Shown one piece after another: positions 23,721 to 35,242 of a stretch of DNA of 64,000 nucleotides; the stretch's first letter is position 1, and every line of letters starts with the position of its first letter. Position numbers and translations under genes: made by a program. The notes beneath the pieces were generated by a model. The model had not been told where the DNA came from. It searched no databases and was given only the letters and a program-made list of their open reading frames with translations. The stretch is taken from positions 31,587,830-31,651,829 of the forward strand of contig NC_088301.1 of NCBI RefSeq assembly GCF_032854445.1, in the 5' to 3' direction. This stretch comes from Liolophura sinensis (taxonomy: Eukaryota > Mollusca > Polyplacophora > Chitonida > Chitonidae).

Positions 23721-24659
23721 TATGCTTTTCCGTGTCTCGGCCATCTCCATCCTAGCCTCAATGAAATGGATATTTATTAACAAACATATCAGGCTGATGG
23801 TACGAGCTTTTGTGCGGCCAACATCGCTTAACTCAATGACAAAGTAAAAAGGCTCTGTGTACAGACTTTGGCGTGCAAAGAATAGGAGGTTGAGTGATTT
23901 TTAAATACCCCGCTTCCCAGCTTGGAGAATGGTGGGTTTAACGGTGGTGCTAAAGGTTCTCTCTCATAACTGTCGTGCTCAGAGGAGTTTTATTGCCAAT
24001 TTGCGCGTCACAGGACATTTGGTTAACGCAGACGGATCCATTATGTCATTATAATTTTAACCGAAATGTCCAGTATACGTGAGGATCACTCGGTAGCAGC
24101 TGGCAGCAGAGGGCGGGTGGTCATGCCTCCCACACTGGATAACATGTGTTTGTTCAGCCCCCTTCACCCGCCTTAAGAGCACTACTGGGTCACTGACGAG
24201 ATACCATAATCCCTATAACATAAAAACACGTCGCGTTGAAAATCAATCCCAATGGCAATAAAAGAGAGGATAAACACATAAAACATCAAAAACGTCCTGA
24301 ACTGGTAGTCCAAGAGTTGTTAGAAAGGTAGGTCAGTTTGTGAAAAACATTCCCGGGAATAAAACTATAAGAGATAGTTGATACTTTTCACATAGCTACT
24401 ACACCGCCCCTATATTTAACTTCCTTTGATTATCTCAGTATGGATAACTGCCGTATAAGTCTTTAACACACGAAGGGAGCGTGTGTATATCAGAATGTAT
24501 TGTAGGCATTCAACAGAATAGACCTTCATCTAAGCAGACGACTTTCTCCAACATGATACACAGGGTTGCATTCTCTGTTTGCCCTTTTGACGTATCATTG
24601 TCATATACACTTCATTTTTCTGATAAACGATGAAACAAAGATAATTAATCTTTAGTTAT
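23721..24659. other. No gene recognised
   Basis: Plain sequence, no repeat of this window and no ORF of note. Confidence 0.45.
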
Positions 24660-24826
24660 TTGTGGCTTATCAGATGAATATGGCCACCACTACTTCCGGT
24701 CATGTGCAAATGTTTCTTATTGCATTCAGGCCTAAGGGGTTTTTGGAAGGAAAACTTGGAAAGATTTGGAGAAACGCTTTGATAAGGCTTCCCCGAAGGT
24801 CGGGCTAATATGATTACCGGGCTGTC
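24660..24826 (+). repeat. Second copy of the 167-bp module
   Basis: GGCTTATCAGATGAATATGG to CGGGCTAATATGATTACCGG matches 22660-22826 almost base for base (for example CCTAAGGGG against CCTAACGGG). The 124-bp flanks of the first copy are absent here. Confidence 0.85.
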
Positions 24827-25775
24827 TTATCACACAGTACTTCGGGATATCATTTCTAAGGACATTTGTATTCTTGCATCTGCATCATTAGTTAACACTA
24901 CACAATGCGTCCGGTCTTGCGTAGTTTTGGGCTTTTACTGTGTTCCTCTTTTCTTTAATCTTTAGGATGAATTGGTTACGCTCGTAGTACACATTGCGTG
25001 TGGTATACTGTAAAGTAAACCGGTGAATTTCAACGTTAAAAATCAGTCATGTAGTCCCAACGTCTGGATACTCCAAGAACCTACAGCCGAACAAGTAGAT
25101 TAGCGGGTTTATGACGTCACGAATAACTGAAAGTACTTGTACGGGGAAAACAAATCGCCATATCAACCAAGGCAGTAGTACATCCTGTTTTTTCGACGGA
25201 TTTTCAGTTTCAAGCTAATGATGTTATAAATAGCTGGAAATTACTCTGCAATCATTACACGACATGTCCATGTCCTGTAGCAATTCACCCCAATCAAATT
25301 GTTGCATAACAAAGCTCTTCTCTTTGATTTTACATTCGACGGATGTGATTTTAAACATGTTGTCAGTAGTGATACGTTGATTAATCTCGGATAAATGTTA
25401 GATAGCGAATAATACCTGACAAATATTTCGCAAAAGAACAGGTAGATTTAAGGAATAATGGGGCTTCCAAGAAAGTTATTGTTTCAGCGGGCCTTTGGTG
25501 TGTAATACCCTCGACACTGTCTATTTGGTTTATGAAGCCCATCGCAAAATTAAGCATTTTACTGCGCTTAATAAAACATGTGAATAGCATATAATATAGT
25601 TAGGTAAGGTAGAGTCATGTATAGTCAAAAGAGATAGTTGAAAACGTTTTGCTATGTACATCTGTTTCCTTTCCGTGTCCCTCGCTGGCTCATACAGTCA
25701 ACACAATTACTTTCTGAGACTGTCGGATCAGCGATGTCACTTGTTCGAATTTCGCTTTCCACATAATACTCAAAA
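24827..25775. other. No gene recognised
   Basis: A 69-codon - strand ORF (25381-25590) has no motif. Nothing else is seen. Confidence 0.4.
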
Positions 25776-26132
25776 GTCTACCGACAGAGATGATAACAAG
25801 TATCACTATAGACCCCTGAGTAACAAGTAACAGTACGGACCTGAGTGGTGCAATCATCAAGCTGATGAAAAGTAACACTGTAGACCTCAGTGGTGCAATC
25901 ATCAAGCTGATAACAAGTAACACTATAGAAATCAGAGGTACACTGACAGAAATGATAAGTAACATTATAGACCTCAGTGGTGCAATCATCAAGCTCATAA
26001 CATGTAACTCTATAGTCCTTAGTGGCGCAATCATAAAGCTGATAACATGTAACACTATAGACATTCGTGATCTACTGACAGAAGCTCATAACGTGTAACT
26101 CTATAGACCTCAGTGGTGCAATCGTCAAGCTA
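25776..26132 (+). repeat. 45-bp minisatellite, about 8 units
   Basis: Units carry GTAACACTATAGACCTCAGT then GGTGCAATCATCAAGCTGAT. Every second or third unit is the variant with CACTGACAGAAATGATAA or CTACTGACAGAAGCTCATAA, so two unit types are interspersed. Because 45 is a multiple of three, both strands show open frames here (25690-26064 and 25865-26098); I read these as by-products. Confidence 0.85.
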
Positions 26133-26260
26133 CTGGAAACCGTTTTCTTGACATAGTTTGTTTATATTTAACGTGAAGAAATTTCTAGCGCTTAGTGATT
26201 CCGAAGTAACCAACTCCGCTCGAAAGGCAAATCGGACACAGTACTGGCAAAACTCGTCTG

Positions 26261-26442
26261 AATCTATGCGTTGAAACAGACATTCGAATACCAGCCGTCT
26301 ACCAAATAAGAACGTTCCGGGTCAATAATCGAAAGGCCAATTCCCAAAACGACGTTTAACACAAATTACCAAAGAAAGTACAGACAGTACGAAAATAGGA
26401 CAGAATCATACAGAGAGAACCGTCAACAATTTTCAGTGATGT
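26261..26442 (-). repeat. Family D, copy 2 (reversed)
   Basis: Read on the - strand it gives ATCACTGAAAATTGTTGACG, CTTTGGTAATTTGTGTTAAA, GGGAATTGGCC, CGATTATTGACC, ACGGCTGGTATTCGAATGTC, then TGTTTCAACGC. These match the copy at 42628 block by block. Confidence 0.7.
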
Positions 26443-27454
26443 GGAAAAGACACAAGGTATGTTCTAGGCGACTGAGTGAAATCTTGCTAGAATATCAGTT
26501 GTCGATAACAAAATGTGTGTCTCAGTTGCTCTTTGATTGCAACTGTTTATATATCCAAGGTGGCGATCTAATTCAACACGATGAATATACAATCCCGGGT
26601 TAGGTAGATCATGAATCCGAGCGCCAGAGATTCTGAACGCTCTGTCCATGTTTACTTATAACTGAATTGTACTCATTGCAAAACTTAAGAATGAATGCTG
26701 TCTACATTGGAAGCCGTGTGTTTTTCCCTTTATCATTCTCGTATTTTCCATTGACCATTTGGTGACGACTCGGGTTGTACGTTGTGTTTACTAATGGTTT
26801 ACCTCTCTTCCTTCACATGGATTTTTCAGAACAGTAAACTAGCTGATGGCAAGACCATACAATCTGGCTTTCAGTGGCTTCCTTCCCGGAAAGCCATTTT
26901 ACTCCCTGTAAAAAAGGCGATAGGCATATCTAGTCTAAGTACCAGAGTTGTAAATGATTTCATCTTCTGCACATCACTTATCATTATCCGCACGCTCTAA
27001 ATTTCTTCCACCATCATAAACGCTTTAAACCTTATAACAAGGTATTTTAGCCTAAATTAAATAGAGATCCTTGATAGAGGTAAACCTTCTCGGAGCCTAA
27101 AAGACGTAGTGATATGCTTAGCCAAAAAAGTGTCGTTAAACAAAACACAATAAAAACAAAGTCTGAGAGAAAACATTTTTTTTTATTTGTTAAATTCAAT
27201 CATATGCGATTGTCTTAAAAACAATCGAAAGACACACTCATTGTAAAATCCGACCAGAGGTGGAGAAAGCAATCAGAGGTGAACTGGTGTGTTTATGAAT
27301 ACGGGTAATTTTGTTCAAAGACGACATTTTATTTCTCCATTACATTCATGTGGAGATTATTTTCTTTGATGTCGTCTATATTGTTTGACACCGGAAGGGA
27401 GGGTACAGTATTTATGTTCATAAAGCAAATAATTCACCTAAAATGTCTCCTTAC
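26443..27454. other. No gene recognised
   Basis: A + strand ORF (26782-27000) follows a fair acceptor (ACATGGATTTTTCAG at 26830) but has no recognisable motif and no clear donor. A T run lies near 27177-27185. Nothing else is seen. Confidence 0.35.
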
Positions 27455-27747
27455 CACCATATCCACATATTCTGACGAATTACAGAAATCATAGTAATTA
27501 CCTGCAAACCGCGTAAAACTGTCAAAATACCTCTCATTACGCACGTCACGTTCTAACATAGCTGAGTTAAAGGTCATGATGAGATCATATTTGTGATCAA
27601 TATCAAAGACTGACAACAGCGAAATTCTGCTCAGTAATAAAGCTGTTACCTGTAAAGGTTCATGGCTAACATGGAGACATAGATGCGATGGCCCCATTCT
27701 GTTAACAATTAATCGGTTTTTTATTTCAAGGATGATGTTTGCTATTT
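27455..27747 (-). CDS. Possible exon, unknown protein
   Basis: On the - strand a strong acceptor (TTGTATCTTCTTTCCTTGCC then AG, at 27748-27749) opens 97 codons that end at a good donor (ATGGTG then GTAAGG, at 27454). The frame stays open on both sides (27434-27826). Protein-like blocks include IANIILEIKNRLIVNRMGPS, LLSVFDIDHKYDLIM and ERYFDSFTRFAGNYYDFC. The 5' intron would follow a first codon base and the 3' intron would fall between codons. Other possible donors (ACAG then GTAACA, GCAG then GTAATT) lie inside. I recognise no family, and no partner exon is identified. Confidence 0.28.
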
Positions 27748-28440
27748 CTGGCAAGGAAAGAAGATACAAAACTCTATATTGTGTTTTACGAACACTCAAA
27801 TTGTTCGCAGTAAGAAGACTGCTTTACCTGCCTTCATAGAAAGTTTGTATGTATTCTGGAATTTAACGCCAGCGTATTTATATCGCTGTCTCACTGTCCT
27901 GGAAAGGACTGAATAGAAGGCACTCTACAGGGTGTTCACGCTTGACCTTTAGTGTTATATAGTTAGCGCCGTATAAAGTGGCTAGCGTATATACTTTCAA
28001 GGAGAAGAAAATTCGCTCTTTAAGGACATATCGAACGCTTCCAAATGTGTCAAAATTTCAACGTTTCAATATTATTTTCGCTCTCATCGTTACATGATAT
28101 ACCGTTAACCATTACTTAATGGTGACAGTAGTATATGTGAAGATGGAACTGGGCATGCCTAAGTATTGCATCTCCGTCTGTGACGAACTCCATTCGAGTT
28201 GAGTAAACCGTTTATCTTGTTCAGATGATTAGCTGAAGGCTTTCTCTAGCCGCCTAATTTACACTGGATATTGTGTGCTGATAGCTGGGTGGCCGTCCTT
28301 TCCGGTCAGCGCTCTTGTGTTGATCATCGCTAACGCAGGTGTTCAAACGTTTTTCCACCAATCAGTGTCTTCTTTTCACACAAAGCTGTACGATGCAGAG
28401 CCAGCTGGAAAGTTGATTGCCTATATATATGATCATGTAT
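27748..28440. other. No gene recognised
   Basis: Plain sequence between the possible exon and the TA repeat. Nothing is seen in it. Confidence 0.4.
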
Positions 28441-28471
28441 GATCTGTATATATATATATATATATATATAA
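28441..28471. repeat. (TA)n microsatellite
   Basis: Uninterrupted TATATATATA tract of about 28 bases starting at 28444. Confidence 0.9.
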
Positions 28472-28565
28472 CCTCAGTGGATGGTATATATGTGTAGACT
28501 AAATGAATGGCATTACACCATCTCTGCAGTATTACCGGCGGTCTTGATTGGTTGATCTACGGGGG

Positions 28566-28960
28566 ACTCTATCAGCATAGATGTATTTATGTACATCATC
28601 AATAGGCCAGTGTGGGTATGACTTTATCAGCATAGGTGTATTTGTGTACAACATCAATAGACTGATGTCGGTATGACTCTATCTGCATAGATGTATTTAT
28701 GTACATCATCAATAGGCTGATGTAGATATGAATCTATCAGCATAGATGTATTTATGTACATCAATAGTCTGATGTAGGGGTGACTCTATCCGTGTATATG
28801 TATTTATGTAAAACATCAACAGGCTGATGTAGGGGTGACTCTATCAGTATCATGTATTCATGTACGACATCAATAGGCCGATGTAGGTATGGCTCTATCA
28901 GTATAGCTTTGTTTATATACAACCTCAGTGGGTGGATGTACAGTTGACTCTATCTGTGTA
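28566..28960 (+). repeat. Tandem array, 55-60 bp unit, about 7 units
   Basis: Units read GACTCTATCAGCATAGATG, TATTTATGTACATCATCAAT, AGGCTGATGTAGGTAT with increasing divergence toward the right end. Preceded by the TA microsatellite. Confidence 0.85.
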
Positions 28961-29483
28961 TTATAAACATTACTGTATTCCTCTGCTGAAAACGAGGTTC
29001 AATCCCACTTAAAAACAGAAATAATAGATAATAACCTCCAAGGGGGCAGGGGGCAGAATCATGTTATCTATTAGCAACTGTGATGCTGTATATGTTCATA
29101 AAAGTGCCGGTAGATGGATTACTTAGCAGTCAATCGAGCAGTGCGCGCTGCATGGGTCATTTGGTGCCTTGCGTAGTAGCCTGGGATGTTTGCCTTGTCC
29201 AAGCATTAGACATTGACTCGTGCTAACAGAGGCGTGTTAAATTCTCATTACACGCTACCGTTATCATCTCAGGTACGTTAATACAATGTTTGATGTCCAC
29301 TTCACGTCGACCCAGATACGAGTAAACGGAAATAAATCCCCTTTTGCGCGGAGAGTTCCTGTTTTTCCGCAAAACATTATTCTGCTGAACGAGTCTATGT
29401 CTGTAGCCTTTCTTGTTCTCCGCTGTTTCGCTTACCTCCCGAGAGCATTCCGTTGACACAAGCCAAGTCACTGCTCTGAAAGC
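28961..29483. other. No gene recognised; one - strand ORF
   Basis: An 82-codon - strand ORF (29223-29471) lies directly downstream of the membrane-protein-like fragment. It is basic and has no motif; a link with that fragment is possible but unproven. Confidence 0.3.
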
Positions 29484-29860
29484 CTAGTCTCTTAAAGACG
29501 CGATTGCCATTAGTTCAGAGGCTGTGATGAGCTTCTTTATGTCATACGCCATTTCCATAACATTCTTCATAATACTGTTAGCATGTGAGCTCAATCCAGT
29601 GGTTTTAAATCTATGGAAACACACAGTTACTAGTTTTACAATTAAAAGGCTTTGGGTAGCAACAATTATTAAAGTCAAAAAAGGCATTTTAAAAAACTGT
29701 ACTGGATTAAGCCTGTGTATCTGACGCATGATATGGACGCCGATGTTCAAGCTATTAAAGTAAATGTGCAAACCGTCATGTCTGATGCAGAGACTACAAT
29801 AATGCATAAATAAACAGGTATGTTTTCCTTCTGCTGCACGTCAGAGAAGCATTCCTCCTT
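29484..29860 (-). pseudogene. Possible frameshifted multi-pass membrane protein fragment
   Basis: Two overlapping - strand frames each encode a hydrophobic segment. One frame (to its stop at about 29747) carries PVYLCIIVVSASDMTVCTF. The second frame (29484-29807) carries QIHRLNP, then FFKMPFLTLIIVATQSLLIV, then HANSIMKNVMEMAYDIKKL and ends SLRD plus stop. A one-base shift near 29760 would place them in one chain: membrane helix, short basic loop, membrane helix, amphipathic region. That order loosely recalls the last helices of gustatory-receptor-like 7-TM proteins, but no diagnostic motif is present. It could equally be a chance pair of AT-rich hydrophobic frames. Confidence 0.2.
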
Positions 29861-29930
29861 CTTTCTACAGCCCACTCCACCACGTTCACATACGATTCGC
29901 TCGTTGTTCCACAGATAGTTTCGTGACACT

Positions 29931-30202
29931 TACTCTCAAAAAAATAATCCGTTAAACGGAAAGTTTGTTGTCTGCGAGATGCTAGAATGTTTTCCGTTAT
30001 TGCAGCAGATTATTCTAATAAATACATTCCGTTATTGCAGCGGATAATACAGCGCAAATATTCTGTGAATTCAACATAAGAATTCCATTAGACCAACTGG
30101 ACATTATGTTGAATATATCACAGTATTATGTTTGAATAACAGTATATTCCAGTACCACTCCGACAACATTCGATTAAAACTGACAAATTATTTTTTGAGT
30201 GT
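29931..30202. mobile_element. MITE-1, copy 3 (longest, about 270 bp)
   Basis: Outer ends ACTCTCAAAAAAATAATCCG and the inverted TTATTTTTTGAGTGT pair up, as do AGTTTGTTGTCTGCGAGATG and the inverted CCACTCCGACAACA. The internal ATTCCGTTATTGCAGC is duplicated, so this copy has a small internal tandem expansion. Confidence 0.75.
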
Positions 30203-30965
30203 TTAGGTGTTACAAGAGGATCAGTGAGGAAATGTTGACAGTACAACGGTGTTTTTGAAGCCAATTAAATGTCTAATATGCCCGACGGTCACGTGTTCAT
30301 CAAGGTCAATGTATGATAGCCATTATATGAAACCTTACATTGCTCGGCTTCTAATTGGTTATCGTTCTTTCTCAGATTTAGGTATAGATCTAATTTGAAA
30401 TGAAACATGATTTCACGTTGTCTTTGAGGTAGTTCACTTCAAACAGGTTCCAAACCATATTCTTGTTTCTAGATTGGAAACAAGGGTACAACCACGTTGA
30501 CTTGATCTGGGTTCGCCTAGTGTAAGCTGACTTAAACTTGTAACTAGATCTGATTAAAATCAACCAGGATGAATGTGACGGCGACTATAATCTTCACCTT
30601 GACCAGATTTACAGCCAAGTCGGATAATGCTCAGGTTGATTTTAGTGTGACCAAGGCTGATCCTGTTGCCCTTTTCTCTTTAGTCAGAGGGTTTCACTCG
30701 TAAGGTTTATAGCCAACATAATCCATCTGTAGTAACAAATCCTTGGCCAGAAATGTTGCAGAGCTCTGGCATGCTGCTTCACACGAACCCTTCTCACTTA
30801 CAATATAATCATCACCTCGTAATTCCTCATATAAAGTAAGGATTAGGAATTTGCATTAAGCGCCCGGGGTATCTGCTTTTATACATGTACTGAAGTCATA
30901 TCCCACAGCCGCTACCAATAGTCTTACTATAGTCGGATTCTGTAATACTGTCTTATAGCTTACTT
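30203..30965. other. No gene recognised
   Basis: Plain sequence with several AACCAGG/CTTGACC-type words but no clear array. Nothing else is seen. Confidence 0.4.
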
Positions 30966-31320
30966 CATCTGAATTACCGGCCCCGATGGCTCAGTTGGTA
31001 GAGGGTCCGTTTCGGGTCACATCTTAAAAAAAAGACCATAAAAGAGGAAATTTATCTTCCTCGCTTGGCGTTCAGGGTAAAGGGGAAGTGCCACGACTGG
31101 TTGACCCTTATCAGTATAATGCCTCAGGTGGGGGCCGCTTACTTGCCTGCAGTAAGTCGTCTCAGTGAAGCAGCACTAGATAAAAGAGCGGTGGAAATCC
31201 GCCCTATAACAAGGAGGCACATTACATGCACTCTAAGGACTCCTTCATCGTCATATGACTGAAAAATTGTTAATTACGACGTTAAACCCCAAGCACTATT
31301 CACTCAATACATCTGAAGTA
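30966..31320 (+). mobile_element. SINE-B, near-complete, with target duplication
   Basis: A-box-like TGGCTCAGTTGGTAGAG heads the element; the body has CCTCGCTTGGCGTTCAGGG, GACTGGTTGACCC and TATCAGTATAATGCC; the 3' end is CATATGACTGAAAAATTGTT then ACGACGTTAAACCCCAAGCA. Flanks CATCTGAATTA (30966-30976) and CATCTGAAGTA (31310-31320) look like an 11-bp target duplication with one change. The B box is eroded. Confidence 0.8.
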
Positions 31321-31535
31321 GAACCGGCTTCTAGTTGGTCCCATGGTTAACAGAGCTCAGGCTTGAGTGTCATTCACAGTGGTCGTTCAGAACACAAATG
31401 GGTGAAATAGCCGTCTTTACTAAATGAGGAAGCAATAATTCGCCTGAGAGTAGGCTTCAGATCTAAATAGTTACTGGCAAGTCAGGATATGGGCTGGCTG
31501 GTAGATCTCACTTTTGTGAGTGTGATACATTTATA

Positions 31536-31860
31536 AGGCCCCTTCTTTAAACCCGTTCCGGTTCATACCAAAGATTTCTTTTTCTAAGATGGTACTTTTC
31601 TAAAATGGTTGCTGCCTCGCCTGGCAGTCAGCACTTAGCGGTAAGAGCAAGACTGGTTGGCCCGGTGTCAGTATAATGTCATGTCTGGTGTCTTTGACAT
31701 GATATACTTTAGCACTGCGGCAGCGCTTTGGCCACATGGACTCGCCCTGCCATGAAAAGTCACCCCTAATGGCTCCTCGTCGTCATGTGACTGAAAAATT
31801 GTTAAGTACGACGTGAAAGCCCAAGCATGCATACATACATACAACAGGTCCCTTTTTTAG
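31536..31860 (+). mobile_element. SINE-B, 5'-truncated
   Basis: Starts within the head (GGTTCATACCAAAGA), then CTCGCCTGGCAGTCAGC, GACTGGTTGGCCCGGTGTCA, GTATAATGTC, and the full 3' end GTCATGTGACTGAAAAATTG then AGTACGACG. It ends in CATACATACATAC. The flanks AGGCCCCTTCTTTA and AGGTCCCTTTTTTA resemble a target duplication with two changes. Confidence 0.75.
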
Positions 31861-32097
31861 TTTCCCAATTTTTATTCGTTTATATTATTCATTTCACATT
31901 GTTGAAATTTGTTTGCAATCGAACCGAATTAACCCTACGCATAGATTTAGAGCGTATTTTGGGTCTGGGACATATGTGGCATACGAATATCGAAATCAAT
32001 AGCACTTTCTTATTTTAACATTTCCTAATCATCAGTAAAGCCACGTTCACTCGTTGAATTCGAGAAGTGAATTGGAAATATGACAAGTCTCTTTCTT

Positions 32098-32222
32098 AAG
32101 CCGCGTTCAGACAATGCGATTTGTCGATGTTACAAACGCATGAAATAGCCTATGTCCTATTTCAGTTCAGCTAATCGAATTCGACAGGTCGACTAAACAA
32201 TCGCCCTGTGCGAACACGGCTC
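32098..32222. mobile_element. MITE-2, copy 1 (about 125 bp)
   Basis: The left end GCCGCGTTCAGACAATGCGA and the reverse complement of the right end, GAGCCGTGTTCGCACAGGGC then GATT, pair over about 22 bp. The interior has GTCGA and TCGAC inversions. A diverged head (GCCACGTTCACTCGTTGAAT) lies just upstream at 32040. Confidence 0.7.
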
Positions 32223-33371
32223 AAGAGACGCAGAAATAATCATTTGAGAAATGCAAAGGAGTAGAAAAGACTTACAGAAAAGCGTAATGCAAACCTCATT
32301 ATTTTCATTCTTATTGCTCTTCATTCTTGATATCACTTTTATTTATTTACAAAGCTGTGCAGTTTAACTCTCGATAATAGGTGCTACGAAAGTTTTTTTT
32401 TTTCTCATGTTGTTGTTGTTATCTGCAAAATCATTATGATGTAGAACACTGAAAATGAAGGCAAGAAAAGCTCTTCACTGGTACATTGCCCATTTATACA
32501 TACCACCTTTATGTATGAGTCAAGTTTTGCCTTTTGTAAATCCGAAAAGTTACAGTTGATTCTAAACTCAACTGTAGGGCTTACAATCGATTGTAACTAC
32601 GATCTCTTTGTTCATAGCTTTCATTCCTGACATTACCTCTTATATAGACTTGGGAAATGATGAGATCAGTTTTATGTCCAGACTTCCAGCAAACAAAACA
32701 GCACAATCCTATGGTTATGACCAATTCGTTAAGCTCTAACATCTGAAGGTGGTAAAACTGTTTAAGCCTTCTCCTGTTCTATATGTGTACTCGTTTTCTA
32801 TTATTTGCCCAAGTGATCTCATTCACGCGCGGGCTGATCTCTCGAGATCTCACGAGAATAAGCTATCTCTTTGTAAACAGTTTAAGTGGGAGGAAGCATT
32901 GATCGGTGAAATCCGTCAGGTCTTTCACTGACGTTAGACTAGTGCGCTAAGAATTGTCTACCGTACAGCTTTTCCTCTGTAATATCAACGCTAATCCCTG
33001 TCATCTGTAAATATCCTCATATTGATCCCTACAGAAGTCTGGATATAAGCCTTGGAAACAAATCGTGTATCCCACAAACGTGGCACAATCCCTTAATATA
33101 CTAATCTATCCAGAGCTTAACAAATTTGTGAGCACTTGGGATTCTTATTCTACCCTTACGCCTCAGGCCAGATTAGCTTCTTTTGACGGCATGGTTTATT
33201 TTTCCTGCAATATATCATTTTAATAAAGAGCACTTTCATAATGACAATAGTCTATAAACTGCACTCGTCCACTTCTCTTTAATACGAATTTGTCAGGTTT
33301 ATCTATAAAAATTGTGTTGTTGTCACGGACTGTTCCATTTCTTATGCAGTGTATTTTATGTTATTTCTGCT
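32223..33371. other. No gene recognised; short palindromes
   Basis: TTACAATCGATTGTAA at 32580-32595 is a perfect 16-bp palindrome next to an ACTCAACTGT/ACAGTTGA pair. ORFs are short and featureless. Nothing else is seen. Confidence 0.4.
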
Positions 33372-33955
33372 CTGTGCAGTTTCCCCTCCTGCCTCATGCA
33401 GTACATTAGGCGTGTCCTGCCCTGTGCAGTTTCCCCTCCTGCCTCATGCAGTACATTAGGCGTGTCCTGCCCTGTGCAGTTTCCCCTCCTGCCTCATGCA
33501 GTACATTAGGCGTGTCCTGCTCTGTGCAGTTTCCCCTCCTGCCTCATGCAGTACATTAGGCGTGTCCTGCCCTGTGCAGTTTCCCCTCCTGCCTCATACA
33601 GTATATTGTGTATAACTTCTTCTCTGTGCATTTTTTCCTTCTGTCTCATGTAGTACATCAGACGTGACTTCTGCTGTGTGCAGTATCTCCTCCTGCTTCA
33701 TACGGTACTTTAGGGATGACTTCTGTTCCTTGCAGTTCTTCATGATTTCTCAGAAAGTATATTTGGTGTGACTTCTGTTGTGCTCAGTTCCTCTTCATTT
33801 CCCATACAGTATAGCGGATGTTACTTCAGCTCTGTACAGTTTCTGCTCCTGCCTCTTACAGTACATTAGGTGTGACTTCATTTCTGTGCAGTTTCTCCTC
33901 GTTCCCCTTGTAGTGCATTTCGCGTGATCACTGCTCTTTCAGTTCAGGTTTCAGT
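33372..33955 (+). repeat. 50-bp minisatellite, 5 near-perfect and about 6 decayed units
   Basis: Units start at 33372, 33422, 33472, 33522 and 33572 and read CTGTGCAGTTTCCCCTCCTG, CCTCATGCAGTACATTAGGC, GTGTCCTGC. To the right they decay (for example TGTGCAGTATCTCCTCCTGC) out to about 33955. The gradient of identity suggests recent expansion at the left end only. Confidence 0.9.
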
Positions 33956-35149
33956 GGTATATAACTCTTGTTCAGTAATCGAATTATATCTAGCTCTTGT
34001 TCAACAATATTAAAATTGGACTTGTATATCGTATTTATGTATATACTTATGAAGAAAGTAGGGCATGTTCTATATACATCAACTACGGCTTTGAACATTT
34101 ATCATCTTTAATTCGATTAGCAGTTTATCAATAACACTGAGATATCTTATGACAAATTGAGAGTCACCAGTATAATGTTAATACCATGACATACGAGTGT
34201 AACTGAAATCCGTATAGGTCCTGAACATCATAAACCAGAGATACTACTCAAGCCTAATTCTTTATTTTTTACGCATGACGGTTGTTGTTCATTCCAAATA
34301 CAGCCTATAATATAACTTATATCTTTACAGAAACATATGTTGTTGTCTTTTTTTATCAAAATATAGTATAAGCCTGCTAAGGTTATTTCTCTTGAATGAA
34401 AAACAAAGGTAAAATCCACAAACTGTTAGTTTGTGTTCATTCCAGATAATTCAGTGTGGGAAGTGTTTACTTAAGAAATCAGTACTTTATTCATTTACCT
34501 ATTTCATTCTATGTAACAAGAAACCGGTGCAGTTTCTTCGACCCCAAGGATAATGTTTCTCTGCAGTTAGCTTAGAATCCATAGACGAAACACAATGATT
34601 AGATGGCAAGTGTTGCCTGTGGAATAGGATCTTCATGAATAACTGGTCATTCAATAAATACCCTAGGGGTACAAAAACAATAACAGACGGTACTCTGACT
34701 TTGCTTTATTTAAATGATCCCAGAAACAATAACAGATTTGGAATATATTAAATTTTGTTTTAATCACTGATAGAGCGATATAAAGCTGGAATGCTACATT
34801 TCATCTACACGTGTAGTTCACTATTTATTATTTATTGCTGTGGAAGTTGCATGCATATCCATAACAAACTCTTTAACGTTCACCACAGCAATGGCTTTTC
34901 TTCGTAGCACACCCATGGGATTTGCTTACCATATATTCTTGTTTAAACTCACTGCCATAGAGTTGGTGCCATGTGATAGCCAGTACAGTTTAAGACATAT
35001 TCTGCTGGTATCTGCCCCCTTCCATCATCTGGCATGAAGGTCCAACAGCCTCTTCCACAAAGTCATTGTACGCTAAGTTGATTGTAACCAGCATGTTAAA
35101 TGAACGGTAGTTACAATCAACTTTTCCTGCGACCGCTTTGTTAATGAGA
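33956..35149. other. No gene recognised; palindromic TTGATTGTAAC pair
   Basis: AAGTTGATTGTAAC (35073) and GTTACAATCAACTT (35109) form a 14-bp inverted pair flanked by CACAAAG and CTTTGT words, possibly a decayed MITE. ORFs at 34228-34419 (-) and 34840-35037 (+) lack motifs. Confidence 0.35.
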
Positions 35150-35228
35150 CTCTGCTCGTCCATTTTCATTGACGGCTGGTATAAGAATGTCTCTTTTGAC
35201 GCTTAGATTTTGCATTCTTTTCATCTCT
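35150..35228 (+). repeat. Family D, partial copy
   Basis: Keeps only the 3' blocks: TTGACGGCTGGTATAAGAAT, GTCTCTTTTGACGCTTAGAT and TTTGCATTCTTTTCATC. Confidence 0.6.
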
Positions 35229-35242
35229 TAATGTAACGACAA

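Noticed and set aside
25690-26098. 124- and 77-codon ORFs on opposite strands
   Set aside because: By-products of the 45-bp minisatellite.
26831-27000. Possible + strand exon after ATGGATTTTTCAG
   Set aside because: The acceptor is fair but there is no donor in frame context and no recognised protein.
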